This document shows, one piece after another, positions 42,776 through 52,771 of a DNA stretch of 64,000 nt. The position numbers and the translations under genes were made by a program. The notes beneath the pieces are model-generated. The model had not been told where the DNA came from. It saw only the letters and a list, made by a program, of their open reading frames with translations, and made no database searches. Source of the stretch: Trissonchulus latispiculum (Eukaryota > Nematoda > Enoplea > Enoplida > Ironidae); NCBI GenBank assembly GCA_030248195.1, contig JASAND010018129.1, positions 80,663 through 144,662 on the forward strand, in the 5' to 3' direction. Every line of letters begins with the position of its first letter. Within the stretch, counting starts at the first letter, position 1.

Positions 42776-45700
42776 TGCGAGGTGTTACACAGGATAGGAC
42801 TTTTGTCGCAGATTATCTTCATTATGGACGAGTAGTATCTAGTGTTGAGTATTCCACCATACATCTCATGATATTCTTCTGTTACGTTCCTAATCAGTCC
42901 AGTTAGATGTGGTTCATGAGGGCAGTCAGCAAGTAGTTCGTTCGCTCGATTCCGAGGGGTGTCGCATTTCTCACACTGATCCCGAAGGCTTTCTGGAACT
43001 GAAGAGGGCTCTCCTCCACAGAGGGAGCAGAAAAATACCCAAGCTTGCATCTTCTTAAGTTGTGGAGGTTTGGGCACCTTCATGTGAATCAGGATTGGAA
43101 CATATTCTGTTTTAGTGTAGGTTGCCATTAATCCTTTAGGAGATAGGGCTAATCCCCATTTGGTGGATACCATGGTGTTCATCGCTTTAGCCTTTTGAGT
43201 GAGGTAGTCTTCATTTTCCTGTGCTTGGATACAGGGAACCAACATGGCTATCATCAGGCCAAAGGCAATCCACATTACTAGGATGCGAAAAGGTAGTGAA
43301 GTTGAACCCTTCACTTTATTAGGTGGCTTAGACATTGGGGATTCGTTATGTTCATTCTCGGGGGGAGATAGATCCATCTTTTCCCTTTTGGATAGTCGTA
43401 CGGTCGTGGGGACAGAACTTGACCTAGGATTATTCTTGCGGGTCGGTGTAGGAGTTCTTCTTTTGGGCACTATCGGGGGATCGGTTGTTTTCCTGACGGG
43501 ATGAAGGGCTTCCATTCGGGCTCGAGCGAGCAAGAATTGCTGGTATGATTCCCAACATCGTTCCCTTTCTCTCTTCATCTGCCGTATACGACGTTCTTCT
43601 TTTTGGGCGCGCTTTCTCTCTTTACTTCGAACATCTTTCAAGAGTCTACGGAGAAACTTGATATCTTGGGGGCAGAGGTCAGATTCAGGAATATGAATTT
43701 CTCCAATCGCTTTCTTTATTTTCTTGATAACCTTCTTCCTTTTCTTCTTACTCTTCCTATTCTTTCTAGTCTTTATGACAGTAGGCTCGACAGCATTTAA
43801 GTTCACTCGGACTTCTCGAGTTCGGAGCTTCTTTGTAGCATTATCCAATTCCTCATCTGTATCTTCTGACATTTCTGAGCTGGATGTATCTGTTGGGCTA
43901 TCCATGAGATCATTCTGGATCAGTTTTCCTTGGAATAGGCCAAAGGTCTTATTTTGGAGAGAGGGATCAATGTTTTCTTTGTTATCGTCCGTTAGGCCCA
44001 ACGTCAAGGGAATAGGGGGATTTAATAAGTTTTCGACCCATAGATCGAGTCTTCCGGCATGGGGAGATTCTTCAGGGGCTTCCAATATGTCACTGTCAAG
44101 GCAGCAGTAGAATTCCTCATCAGAAACTGATCTTTCCAATCTCTTCAATATCCGTCTGCTGACTTCATAGATGGCATCCTGATCAATAGGCTTAAACTTA
44201 CTTTTCCCTGGGTATTTGATGAGATCGGTGATTTGATATTCCAACTGAGGAGGAGATGAGGCTCCGCCCTGGACCATGAAGATACTAGGGTCTAGGACTC
44301 GCAGGAGCTCTTCTTCGGTGAGCATTTCTCCAAATCTGTCCAGAACTCTTCGAGCAAATTTCACAACTGGGCCCATCTCGACAGGGGTAGGTTCCGGCTG
44401 ATGTTCTTGTTTTGATTGAGGGATGTCAGAGTTCTGAATCCGTGATATCCGGTCTTGTTCCATCTGACTCCGGTCATCTTGCTTCTTTTGTTCCATCAAT
44501 TCCTTTTCAGAAACCAAGGGAGCATGTAACAAATCCATTGCCATACTACCATGCGCAAGTACCTTCCGTGCACTTTGCATCACTGTAGGCATATCAATGT
44601 CAGAATTTGGCTTAGGACCAATAGGTGCTGGGTTAGGATAAAGAGAGATGATTCCATTCTCCTGATGACTGAGAATAGGCCCAACCTGAGGAGTGGGGGA
44701 CAGCCCAAGTTGTATTCTGAATTCTCGTACTGCTTCTCCCAAACCAATGGCCAAAACATCTGAGGGAGGAACTGACTGAAACCTGGGGGCAGGATAGGTT
44801 TGAGCAAAATCATGACATCGAGGACTTCTTCGCAATCCTCGTCCACGTCCTAATGACCGTCCTCGTGCTTGGTTCCTTGACCGTTCCACATCATAAGGTC
44901 CAGGGAACCTTCTAGTTGGAAGCTGAGTCACTTGGATTGGCTCATTGATTGATTGCTCCGGAGAATTTTCCTTTTCCGTGTTTCCCTCAGTGGGGGAGGA
45001 GGTGGAGGATGAATCCTGTGAAAGCCTCTGTTTCACATGGGAAGGATAGCCATACTCTATGGTCTGAGGTTCTTCCAATCGGTGAGTGCGAGGATAGGTG
45101 ACAGACATTGGCTTCTGATACATAGGCAGGGAGTAAAGTTCACGATCCAGTTTTTCAGTCTCAGGATCCACTGATTCCTTCTCCGCATTCAAAGTATAGG
45201 TGGATTTCTCCTTTGGTTGTTCAATCTTCACATAAGGAGGGATAGAGAAATATTGTCCTCCCAAATCCTTGATTTCTTGTTCCAGTTGTAGAATCTGGGT
45301 GGGAAAACTAGAACTCTCAGGCGGAAAATAGGCAGTTTTCCTTTCTGGTTCCGCTCCAATGACTTTTACCATGGAAGGGGCGTTCCTCTGCTGACCCACG
45401 TCAGCAAATCTGGATCCATATGGTGTGTGAACGGCTTCAGCAGCATCTCGTCCGTCATTTCTGTTCAACTGTTGTCTGGGCTGCGGATATTGTTGTTGCT
45501 GTCCTGGTGGTCCATTTCGGGGTGGATATCTATCATTATAGTTCCGATTCATTCCATTTCCATTTCTCGGATACCTGGACTGTCCATTGTTGGGTCGGAA
45601 GTTATTGGAATTTCCGTTACTGTTGTTGTTGTAACTATTGCGCGGAGGACCTGGATACTCAGTTCTGGGTCGGTAGGCTCCACCTCCGGGCGATCTGCAT

Positions 45701-46677
45701 TCACGCTTTGAATGTCCGGCTCTTCCACAGTTGAAACATCTGAAATCATTGGGGAAAGGAATCTTATCGTTTCCTCTTCGGGGAGGAGAGGCAGATTTAG
45801 ACTGTTCAGGGGAGGAAATTTTGATTTCTTTTATTTCATTGGCAAGCACGGCTGTGCTCTGGACCAGGGAGCTGATGGTATTTAGAAGGGCGGGACCTGT
45901 GAGATTCGCACTCGAGACGGCTGCCTCCGGATCCACTTCCAAAAATGCAGGTGTTCCTTCTCCGGGGTAGACACCTTCTGCTTCTCGAGCCTTTTTAAAG
46001 GCTTGGGAATAATCTGCAGTGTCCATTGGAACATGCGGCTTGAACTCATTCCGCAATCCGATGAGAAAGGTTTTCAGCTTGATATCCTCTAGCATATCAG
46101 GATCTCCTCTGTCTTCCCACGCAATTCGGGCGTATTTCTGCAAACGGAGAGAATAATCCGCGATAGACTCGTGTGGTGCCTGTCTAATACTGAACAACTT
46201 AGCCGTGGCATGCATATCTGTCATGGGTGGCATCATGACCTCTCTAAGGGCTCGGACAGAGGCTTCCCAGTCGTTCTGTTGCGTGGCACCCCTGGGCATG
46301 CACTTGAAAATTTCCGCAGCTCTGCCTCTGAGAGTTGAGGAGATGTTCATAACTTTCTGATAATCATCCAAATTGAGTCGCTGACTGAATCTCTCGTAGT
46401 TGACGAGGTGATCATCAAAATTTTCGTGATCTTTTCCGGAATAGGTGGGCATATCTAGGTAAGAGGCGGCTATGGCCTGGTTCTGAATGCTATCACGGAG
46501 CTGGCCTAGTAGATCTTCAATATTCCCATTTGGCATCATAGGCACTTGAGGAAATACCAACTGCGGCATCTGTGGATTGAAGGGAGGGGGTGCTCCTGGA
46601 GGGCCGGGAGGTCCATGTTGTGGACCCATGTTTGGGGGTCCGTTTCCATCTTCATCGGCGGGATTGAATTGATCCAT
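42694..46677 (-). CDS. Gag with zinc knuckle, long linker and envelope surface part
   Basis: Start chosen at ATG 46,677 (MDQFNPADED); the frame is open back to about 46,853. Numbering here is from 46,803. Residues 110-285 are a Retrotrans_gag-like capsid region (SYLDMPTYSGKDHENFDDHL, TFLIGLRNEF). Residues 356-369 are a CCHC knuckle, CFNCGRAGHSKREC, followed by an Asn/Arg/Gly-rich nucleic-acid-binding stretch. Residues 740-907 contain related helical segments (FARRVLDRFGEMLTEEEL and VSRRILKRLERSVSDEEF). A very basic region (KKKRKKVIKKIKKA) follows. Near 1170-1197 a signal-anchor-like segment ends in CIQAQ and opens a Cys-rich stretch (CSLCGGEP) with N-glycosylation sites, probably the envelope surface subunit. 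Gag and surface protein in one frame suggests an internal spliced start for envelope. Confidence 0.75.
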   Translation of the reverse strand: MDQFNPADEDGNGPPNMGPQHGPPGPPGAPPPFNPQMPQLVFPQVPMMPNGNIEDLLGQLRDSIQNQAIAASYLDMPTYSGKDHENFDDHLVNYERFSQRLNLDDYQKVMNISSTLRGRAAEIFKCMPRGATQQNDWEASVRALREVMMPPMTDMHATAKLFSIRQAPHESIADYSLRLQKYARIAWEDRGDPDMLEDIKLKTFLIGLRNEFKPHVPMDTADYSQAFKKAREAEGVYPGEGTPAFLEVDPEAAVSSANLTGPALLNTISSLVQSTAVLANEIKEIKISSPEQSKSASPPRRGNDKIPFPNDFRCFNCGRAGHSKRECRSPGGGAYRPRTEYPGPPRNSYNNNSNGNSNNFRPNNGQSRYPRNGNGMNRNYNDRYPPRNGPPGQQQQYPQPRQQLNRNDGRDAAEAVHTPYGSRFADVGQQRNAPSMVKVIGAEPERKTAYFPPESSSFPTQILQLEQEIKDLGGQYFSIPPYVKIEQPKEKSTYTLNAEKESVDPETEKLDRELYSLPMYQKPMSVTYPRTHRLEEPQTIEYGYPSHVKQRLSQDSSSTSSPTEGNTEKENSPEQSINEPIQVTQLPTRRFPGPYDVERSRNQARGRSLGRGRGLRRSPRCHDFAQTYPAPRFQSVPPSDVLAIGLGEAVREFRIQLGLSPTPQVGPILSHQENGIISLYPNPAPIGPKPNSDIDMPTVMQSARKVLAHGSMAMDLLHAPLVSEKELMEQKKQDDRSQMEQDRISRIQNSDIPQSKQEHQPEPTPVEMGPVVKFARRVLDRFGEMLTEEELLRVLDPSIFMVQGGASSPPQLEYQITDLIKYPGKSKFKPIDQDAIYEVSRRILKRLERSVSDEEFYCCLDSDILEAPEESPHAGRLDLWVENLLNPPIPLTLGLTDDNKENIDPSLQNKTFGLFQGKLIQNDLMDSPTDTSSSEMSEDTDEELDNATKKLRTREVRVNLNAVEPTVIKTRKNRKSKKKRKKVIKKIKKAIGEIHIPESDLCPQDIKFLRRLLKDVRSKERKRAQKEERRIRQMKRERERCWESYQQFLLARARMEALHPVRKTTDPPIVPKRRTPTPTRKNNPRSSSVPTTVRLSKREKMDLSPPENEHNESPMSKPPNKVKGSTSLPFRILVMWIAFGLMIAMLVPCIQAQENEDYLTQKAKAMNTMVSTKWGLALSPKGLMATYTKTEYVPILIHMKVPKPPQLKKMQAWVFFCSLCGGEPSSVPESLRDQCEKCDTPRNRANELLADCPHEPHLTGLIRNVTEEYHEMYGGILNTRYYSSIMKIICDKSPILCNTSQPKYQEYNALRRYWIPTCPIQTPSSEK

Positions 46678-46825
46678 ATCTTCTTCTGGGACTGATCTGT
46701 AGGGTTTCAGTTGATTCCTTGATAGGGTAAGCGTTGATCCTCTCTTGATCTTAATGATGAGATCGTTGGGTCGTGATGTTTCCTCACTGGTAGGTTTCTT
46801 CAACAGGATTGTCTTCGCAGGATTA

Positions 46826-46857
46826 TCCTCACTGGGGGCTCCAAAAACTGTAGTTTA
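46826..46857 (-). promoter_or_regulatory. Leader end: possible primer-binding site and splice acceptor
   Basis: On the minus strand, 17 bases inside the interior, TGGAGCCCCCAGTGAGGAT begins with the TGG typical of primer-binding sites. The offset is larger than usual and no tRNA match is claimed. TAAACTACAG just before it also looks like a splice acceptor, since the Gag frame is open immediately afterwards. Confidence 0.3.
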
Positions 46858-47696
46858 CCGTGTAATGAACTGAGTGAGATTAGAATAGAAAAACTTGACC
46901 AATTTAATTTGATTTCGAAAGTGGGGTCGCTTAGGTTGAAAGTTCACTTACACGGAAGGTTAGCGCGTTTGCCTAAGGTAGACAAACTTATGTACCAGAT
47001 TCCCGAAAGGTGGTTTTCCAAAATCGGGGATCTCTACAGCTAACCTGTTAGGGGTACTATTGTGAATTCGTTTAGTTCAGAGGGGTTCGGCACTATCCAA
47101 TCGCACCAGGAGTATGGATAGGATCGCTTTGTCGCAACAGGTTAAAACTAAGATCAGACAATTAGTCTTCGACTTGAGATAAAGATCCAACTTAATTGGA
47201 TCTGAGCAAATTACCTTTATTATTATCCCTGGGAGATCTGCTTGCTTGCATTGATTAACGAGTATAATTTGATGCTTACAGTCAGATTTGGCTAGTATTT
47301 TCGATAGAAACGTTTACTCTTTTGGAGTTACTTGTCAATATAAAAGTCTGAGCTGTAGAAACGATATACTTTGCAAAAATACAAACTACAGCCAGATTAG
47401 TTGTCCTGTTAATGAGAACAAGTGAGGGCAAGAATAATAACTTCAACATAATTCTTGCAATTTGGTTAAAGCTGACTTTTGCCTTTTATGCTAAAGGCTA
47501 ACAAAACGTATGAGTTATTTTGTGATGCACTGCGAGGATTACTAGCTCGAGATGGATCTACTGGCACAGATCTAGCTAATGAGCACATATAATTAATACG
47601 AGACAATGGACAGACCTAACTAATTTATGTTACAGATTTTGGGACAAAATTCGGCTCTAAACAGATAAAACAGACCAGCACGAAGTCCTTTATTTG

Positions 47697-47743
47697 CGAT
47701 TCGTCCTTTCCCTTCTTGCGGGTATACCTACGTGGACGAATCG
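47697..47743 (-). other. Conserved hairpin in the 5' LTR
   Basis: CGATTCGTCC pairs with GGACGAATCG. Small changes shorten the outer stem compared with 28,590. Confidence 0.65.
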
Positions 47744-48682
47744 AGGACCACCTGGTAATACCAGCTTATCCTGGGGGTCCCCGTGACCCTGGACTAGATT
47801 AACTACCTAATTTGCATATTACCTCGATATCGAAATAGGTACTCATTCACACTGTTTATCACACTCATATTCCTCAGATCCGCAAGCATTCACAACAAAC
47901 ACACATTTATACACATTCACACCAATTTCCTGCCTAATACAGGAATCCTAAGATAAACTTCACAAGGTTGGTCTCATGCACTTGATGAGGACCGGTGAGC
48001 TATCACATGTCAAGGTAATCCAGTGCAACTGACATTCCGAACTGTTTAGGATACTATCTTTAATTAGTATAAGATTTACCACACTTTACCGTTTGACAAT
48101 TATTGGTAGAGCATACTACAACTTGTTGGGCCTTGGAATCCCTGGATTATCCCAATGTGCCTAGCTATATTTTTCAACAATCATTCATTCGACTAACATT
48201 CATACAGATTTGACAATTCTCACAACCCCTACCGTACAAGGGGAGTTTCCGTGAGTTGCCACCACAATTATACGAAAACATTCATTCCGCATACATGCAA
48301 TTCAGAACATTCTACAGCCATTCAACCAGACATCCTTGAAACTTGGTTAATTTCGGTTAATTGTACAAACATTCACACTTCAGGCTTACAAAACATTCAC
48401 ACCTCAGACTTACAAAGCATTCACACTTTGGACTCACAAAACATTCACACTCCAATTGTACAGAACATTCATACTAATAACTATCTAGCTACTTAGACTA
48501 ACTAATGAATTAAACTTAGGCTCATTTGTGTAAGAACTTTGTGAACTTTGGACTTTGTTGTGCGCGACTTTTACAGCTTTGCAATTCCTCAGAATTGCCT
48601 ATAAAAGAAATTTTATGGGAAAAAGTTTAAATTTTACAAGTTTGGAAAAAGGTTTGACTTAAACTTTGATGAAAGCCAGTGA

Positions 48683-48707
48683 GTAATAATTGCTAAGCAA
48701 TTATTAC
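48683..48707. other. Conserved palindrome, 5' LTR copy
   Basis: GTAATAATTGC, TAA, GCAATTATTAC, identical to 30,756-30,780. Confidence 0.75.
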
Positions 48708-48966
48708 TAACAACAATGAACAGTTAAGTAAACTAAATACACAATTAATTAAAACTACGGAAAGTGAGGAAGCCGGCCATTCCTCTTGAAAGACTGCTTG
48801 ATAATTAATTAAATTAAACATAAAACAACTCAAGTTTTAGGAATTAACTTTTAAAACATCCTATACTTTTTTAATACCTAGCGATTTAATGCCGACCTAA
48901 CGCTAAAAATAAAACATAATACTGACAGTATAATTTTTTGTGCAATATGGCGTTTTTGAGAACATG

Positions 48967-48989
48967 GCCGGCAACTCCTAGTTGCCGGC
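48967..48989. other. Invariant palindrome, 5' LTR copy
   Basis: GCCGGCAACT, CCT, AGTTGCCGGC, identical to the copies at 21,643 and 31,041. Confidence 0.8.
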
Positions 48990-49844
48990 TGTGGGGAGTT
49001 ACTTTTTCTTAACTAGCTTAGTAATTTTAGAGCCGTAATTAAGGGGCTCTCGAACTAAGAATTAGGGGTTTGGGGTCCCACTCATAATCCCATGAAAACT
49101 ACGAAAAATAACCCCAAAAGTGACAAATAAAGAGAATAGTTTGACCATAAAGGCCTAATTTCTAGGCCAAAAGGCCGTGGCTTGGTAAATGAAAAAGGGA
49201 TTAAAACGAGAAAGTAAAAGAAGAGAAAATTGGGCATGCTTCAAGACCTCCATCGCACAGGAGGGGTTTACATGAGCTGCCCCTTGATTTTTGGAATAAC
49301 TTAAATAATAAAATAAAAGGTAAAATAAACCTGGCCCGGAGGCCCAACATGCTATGGAAATAAAGAATGGCCTTGGGCCCAAAAAATGGCTATAAAATCG
49401 GGGCTCGCTGGCCCAAAAACTTCATAAAAACTGGCCATGAAGGCCCAAAAATACCATAAAAAATAAGGCCTAAAGGCCGAAAAATACAATATGAAAAATT
49501 GGCCAAAGGCCACTATAAAAATTCCTAATTATTTTTATCCTAGGCAGAAATTATGAGCCGGGCATAAGAAACCCATAGGCTCCTCAAGTTGGAGTGTTCG
49601 TGCTTTGTCTCAACCCTTTTCTGGCCAGTGTGGGCCAGAAAAGTCCTAGGTGCATCCTATGGGGAAGTGTGTGTTACTATATTCCCGTACCACACCAGTG
49701 GTCCGAGAAGTAACACACACGGGGATGGGGGACTAAAATTCAGGCCGCTCTCGGCCACTGCTAAACGAACACTGACTAACTTAAAATTTTGGGGACCGAG
49801 CTGACAGTTTTGCTGACAGCTCGGTGACAAGTCATTAGCGAACT

Positions 49845-49944
49845 GGGGGCGGAATTTCTCTTATTTTATTTCTTTCTTCTTTTATTTTCTTTCTTTTATT
49901 TTAGCCTAAAGCTTCTAGAAAGTTCTAGAACTTTCTAGAAGCTT
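49845..49944. promoter_or_regulatory. GC box and six-unit heat shock element, 5' LTR
   Basis: GGGGGCGG at 49,845 and the triple TTCTAGAA array at 49,913-49,940. The spacing between them is extended by a T-rich insert relative to the 3' LTR. This is the copy that would drive the element. Confidence 0.78.
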
Positions 49945-51420
49945 GCTATCTTTTGCACAGGGCCAGCAGCGGCTGGTTGAGCCAGCTGGGCCATTAAGAG
50001 CTGAAATTAATGAGATTTGCGAATTATTGCCCCCCAACTGACCCTTTTTGGATGGATTTTCGATGCTGAAATTCTGCAAAACTTTGCAAAATTTTGGTTA
50101 ACATGTAAACGTAACCAAAGGGGAAATAACATGAATTTTGGCATTTGTTTCTAACTTTTACGCAATCTACGTAAGTGCTAAAGACTTAAAGCGAAAACCT
50201 TGATTTTCTACAAGTTTAGCTAGCCATAACCGACTAATTTTCATAATAATTTTAATTGTGGGGAATTAATTAAGCCCCCTCTGAACTTTACCTATGTGTT
50301 AAATTTGTGTCCTCTTTTCTTTTCTTGAGGCGAACTTTTGTTGTCCTCCTCTTGTTGGACTAGGCCCAACAAAAGTTCACCTGAGGACAGCCTAGCGTAC
50401 GTAGGAAGAGATGAAAGAAAGAGGGAACAGCAGCGCACCTGGCTGCCTTGTAGTCTGGGAGGTAGACAACCTCCCAGACAAAGAAAGGAGAAAGGAAAGG
50501 AGGAAAGAAAGTTAGTATAAAGGTTTTTTACAAGTCCCCTTTTTGGACTTTCCTTTTAAGCAAAGTAAGATTAGGAAATAAAGGCTAATCTTGCTAAAAC
50601 ATTTTTGCTTATAACTCACTCAATTTTGGGAGTTAAAACGTGGGGATTGCACAGACCAAAAATACATTTCTTACGTAATATTTAGCTAATTAACATAAAT
50701 TAAACCTAATTAACACTAGTTAATAACAATTTAAAATCCTAAAACATTGTAAAACACGAATTATTGCAAATTAACGCACTTAGGTACTTATTACTTCTAG
50801 TTTCTTACGTATAACCTAATTATGTGATTATTTGGTCAAACCATCTTTCAATATATGTTATCAGACACTAAAAAGGCTTTTAAAACACTGCTCACAAAGA
50901 TTAGTGTATTCTTTTCGGCTAGAAATGTTGAGTTCCTTATCATGGTAATTATAAATTTCGCTTTGACGCCAACACTAGGATTTCTAGAGTTTTACGATTC
51001 TTTCGTTCTTATTAACCTCTAGCAATGGAAGGGTAAAGTGACCGCACCCGGGCCACTGAGGGAAAGGACACCTGTCCTTTCAGAAAGGGGAATTGTGGAA
51101 TTGACCTTATTGTTATGATTTTTATCACTCCACGTGTAATAGTTCATTATTTGGACTGATTGATCCTAACTAAGCTTGTAAGTGCCCTTCTCTTGTGTTA
51201 ATGCTGGAGTAACTTTAGGCCTTTCTTCTAGTATTAGTGAAAAAATGCTTATTTGGGACTGGCAACTCTGATTTCAACAGTTATACAACGACAATTAATT
51301 ATGGCTTGGACACAATAACAAACTAAAGCTTAACATCGATAAGATCTGTTAGATTTCGTTTCCTGTAGAAACCTCTTTTGGGATGGTGACCAATTAGAAA
51401 CTAACTTTTTAACCACTTTT

Positions 51421-51937
51421 GTATAACTCATACTAGTTTTTTCAACGGAAGATTAGTTCCTACATATAGATGAGAGCACGCTCTGACGTGCATCGTGCTA
51501 CAAATTATTTGTAGCACGTTGCAGCGTGCTACAAATAAATTGTAGCACGGAGATTACGTAATTTTTGGTAATTTCAGTACATGATCTTATCTCGATAAAA
51601 ACTATATTTTTGCATTTTAATGGCTTTTAAACGCGATGTACACATTTTTGGAACGAAAACTATGTAAATATAGTCGGGGTACTTATCTCAGTAAAATTAA
51701 TATTTTATGTATTTTAAAGGTTTTAACCGTGGTGACAAAGGTTTTGGGCCTTATTCGTTATACAAGTGCTTTGTAGCACGGTTTTGCATTCACAGTTTTG
51801 TAAATTCATCGGGCGGGAAGCCCTCGTGCGCGACACTCGTGCGCTTCGCGCACTCGTGTCGCACACTCGGAGCTTCCCGCACGATGAACGTACATATCTG
51901 TGAATGCACTAAAAACCGTGCTACAAAGTATACTTGA
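51421..51937. mobile_element. 517-bp hairpin-rich insertion in the 5' LTR
   Basis: It interrupts ACCACTTTTGAGCACAAG, which is intact at 33,522. The ends read GTATA and TATAC, with a 2-3 base duplication (TT or TTG). Inside, GTGCTACAAAT/ATTTGTAGCAC is a perfect palindrome, and 51,769-51,929 is a long inverted repeat (TTTGTAGCACGG ... CCGTGCTACAAAG) whose centre carries GCGGGAAGC/GCTTCCCGC. No coding frame is likely, so it is probably a MITE. Confidence 0.7.
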
Positions 51938-51964
51938 GCACAAGATCTAAGTCATTCCATTACA

Positions 51965-52771
51965 AATGTCACTGTTGTTACTGTGTTGCAGAACTCAAAA
52001 ATTAATCAAATTTATCACGATTGTAAATATATTTTCCAAATTTGTTGGATACTCATCATTCAATAACATTAACCCTCTCCCCTTCATGTGGGTAACAGGA
52101 TCTGGAGATATTAGGTAACTATCTATATCAGGCTGAGTCTAGCCTCTCTCATGCGCTCTTTCTCTCGTCTAGCCAGTCAATAATTTTTTCATTATTTTAG
52201 CTAGTCACACAAGCCTTCCTTCCTCCCAGAACGTGCTCCGTGACGCCTAAGCATATTCTGAGTAGGCTTTTAAGCCTGTAGGATGCTATAACTTATGCAC
52301 TCGTCGGAAATCTCTTCTCTTGCGAAACAGAAAGATCACGTTCGGGCGTTCGGCATTTGGCATTAGGCCAAGCTGTTCAAAAACCATTTGCGTCATTTTC
52401 CACAAAATTAATCTCAGACCTAATAGGAAATAAATAGTTTGCGGTAGCCTAGGTTCAATAGGCCGTGGGCGAAAATTCTGAATCTACACAGGATTCAAAA
52501 GCAAGCTACATGAATGCGTTCAGTTAATCTTTCCATGCCCACGTCAAATCAAGCAGCTAATGCGAAACGTGCTCCTAATTCATTCCAACTAATGTTCAAT
52601 TTATGCCTCTTATCATAAAATTAGCAGGCTGTATAAACAATATTTGTCCTTGAGCACTGCGCGTTATTTAGCAGACTACAGAAGATAGGAATAGCTTTCA
52701 CTGTTCTTGATTTGGGCACAAATCACCTGACTCGACCAATAACGTTGAAGCAATTTATTTTAGTGCTAACA
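51965..52771. other. 5' flank of the transporter gene
   Basis: Non-coding. It should contain promoter and 5' untranslated exon(s), but no specific signal can be supported. The LTR element ends only about 800 bp from the start codon and is transcribed away from the gene. Confidence 0.45.

Larger units (their letters stand above)
26116..51964 (-). mobile_element. Giant envelope-bearing LTR element, 25.8 kb, no visible pol
   Basis: LTRs at 26,116-33,552 and 46,861-51,964 are direct repeats with TGTAATG...CATTACA termini. AATG flanks the whole element (26112-26115 and 51965-51968), a 4-bp target duplication. All long interior frames are on the minus strand, so the right LTR is the 5' LTR. The interior order, 5' to 3', is Gag and envelope surface part (42,694-46,677), envelope transmembrane part, protease and Gag-like modules (39,243-42,653), a NADAR protein (36,933-38,393) and an orphan protein (35,334-36,627). 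No reverse transcriptase (YxDD), RNase H or DDE integrase motif was found in any of these frames. Aligned LTR parts differ by about 1 percent, which points to recent insertion. Confidence 0.88.
46861..51964 (-). repeat. 5' LTR of the giant element, 5.1 kb
   Basis: Same ends as the 3' LTR. Relative to it, this copy lacks 26,500-28,143 and the 966-bp insert, has several smaller deletions and carries a 517-bp insertion (51,421-51,937). Shared segments are about 99 percent identical by eye; for example, four differences in the first 380 bases. Confidence 0.88.

Noticed and set aside
43724..44110. Plus-strand frame of 128 codons
   Set aside because: Shadow of the long minus-strand Gag frame.
39243..46803. 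Reading the protease frame as a standard gag-pol polyprotein
   Set aside because: No YxDD, RNase H or DDE integrase motif follows the protease. What follows is Gag-like.
52712..52771. Extension of the transporter N-terminus by 20 codons
   Set aside because: That frame begins at TTG. The first ATG, with A at -3, is at 52,772.
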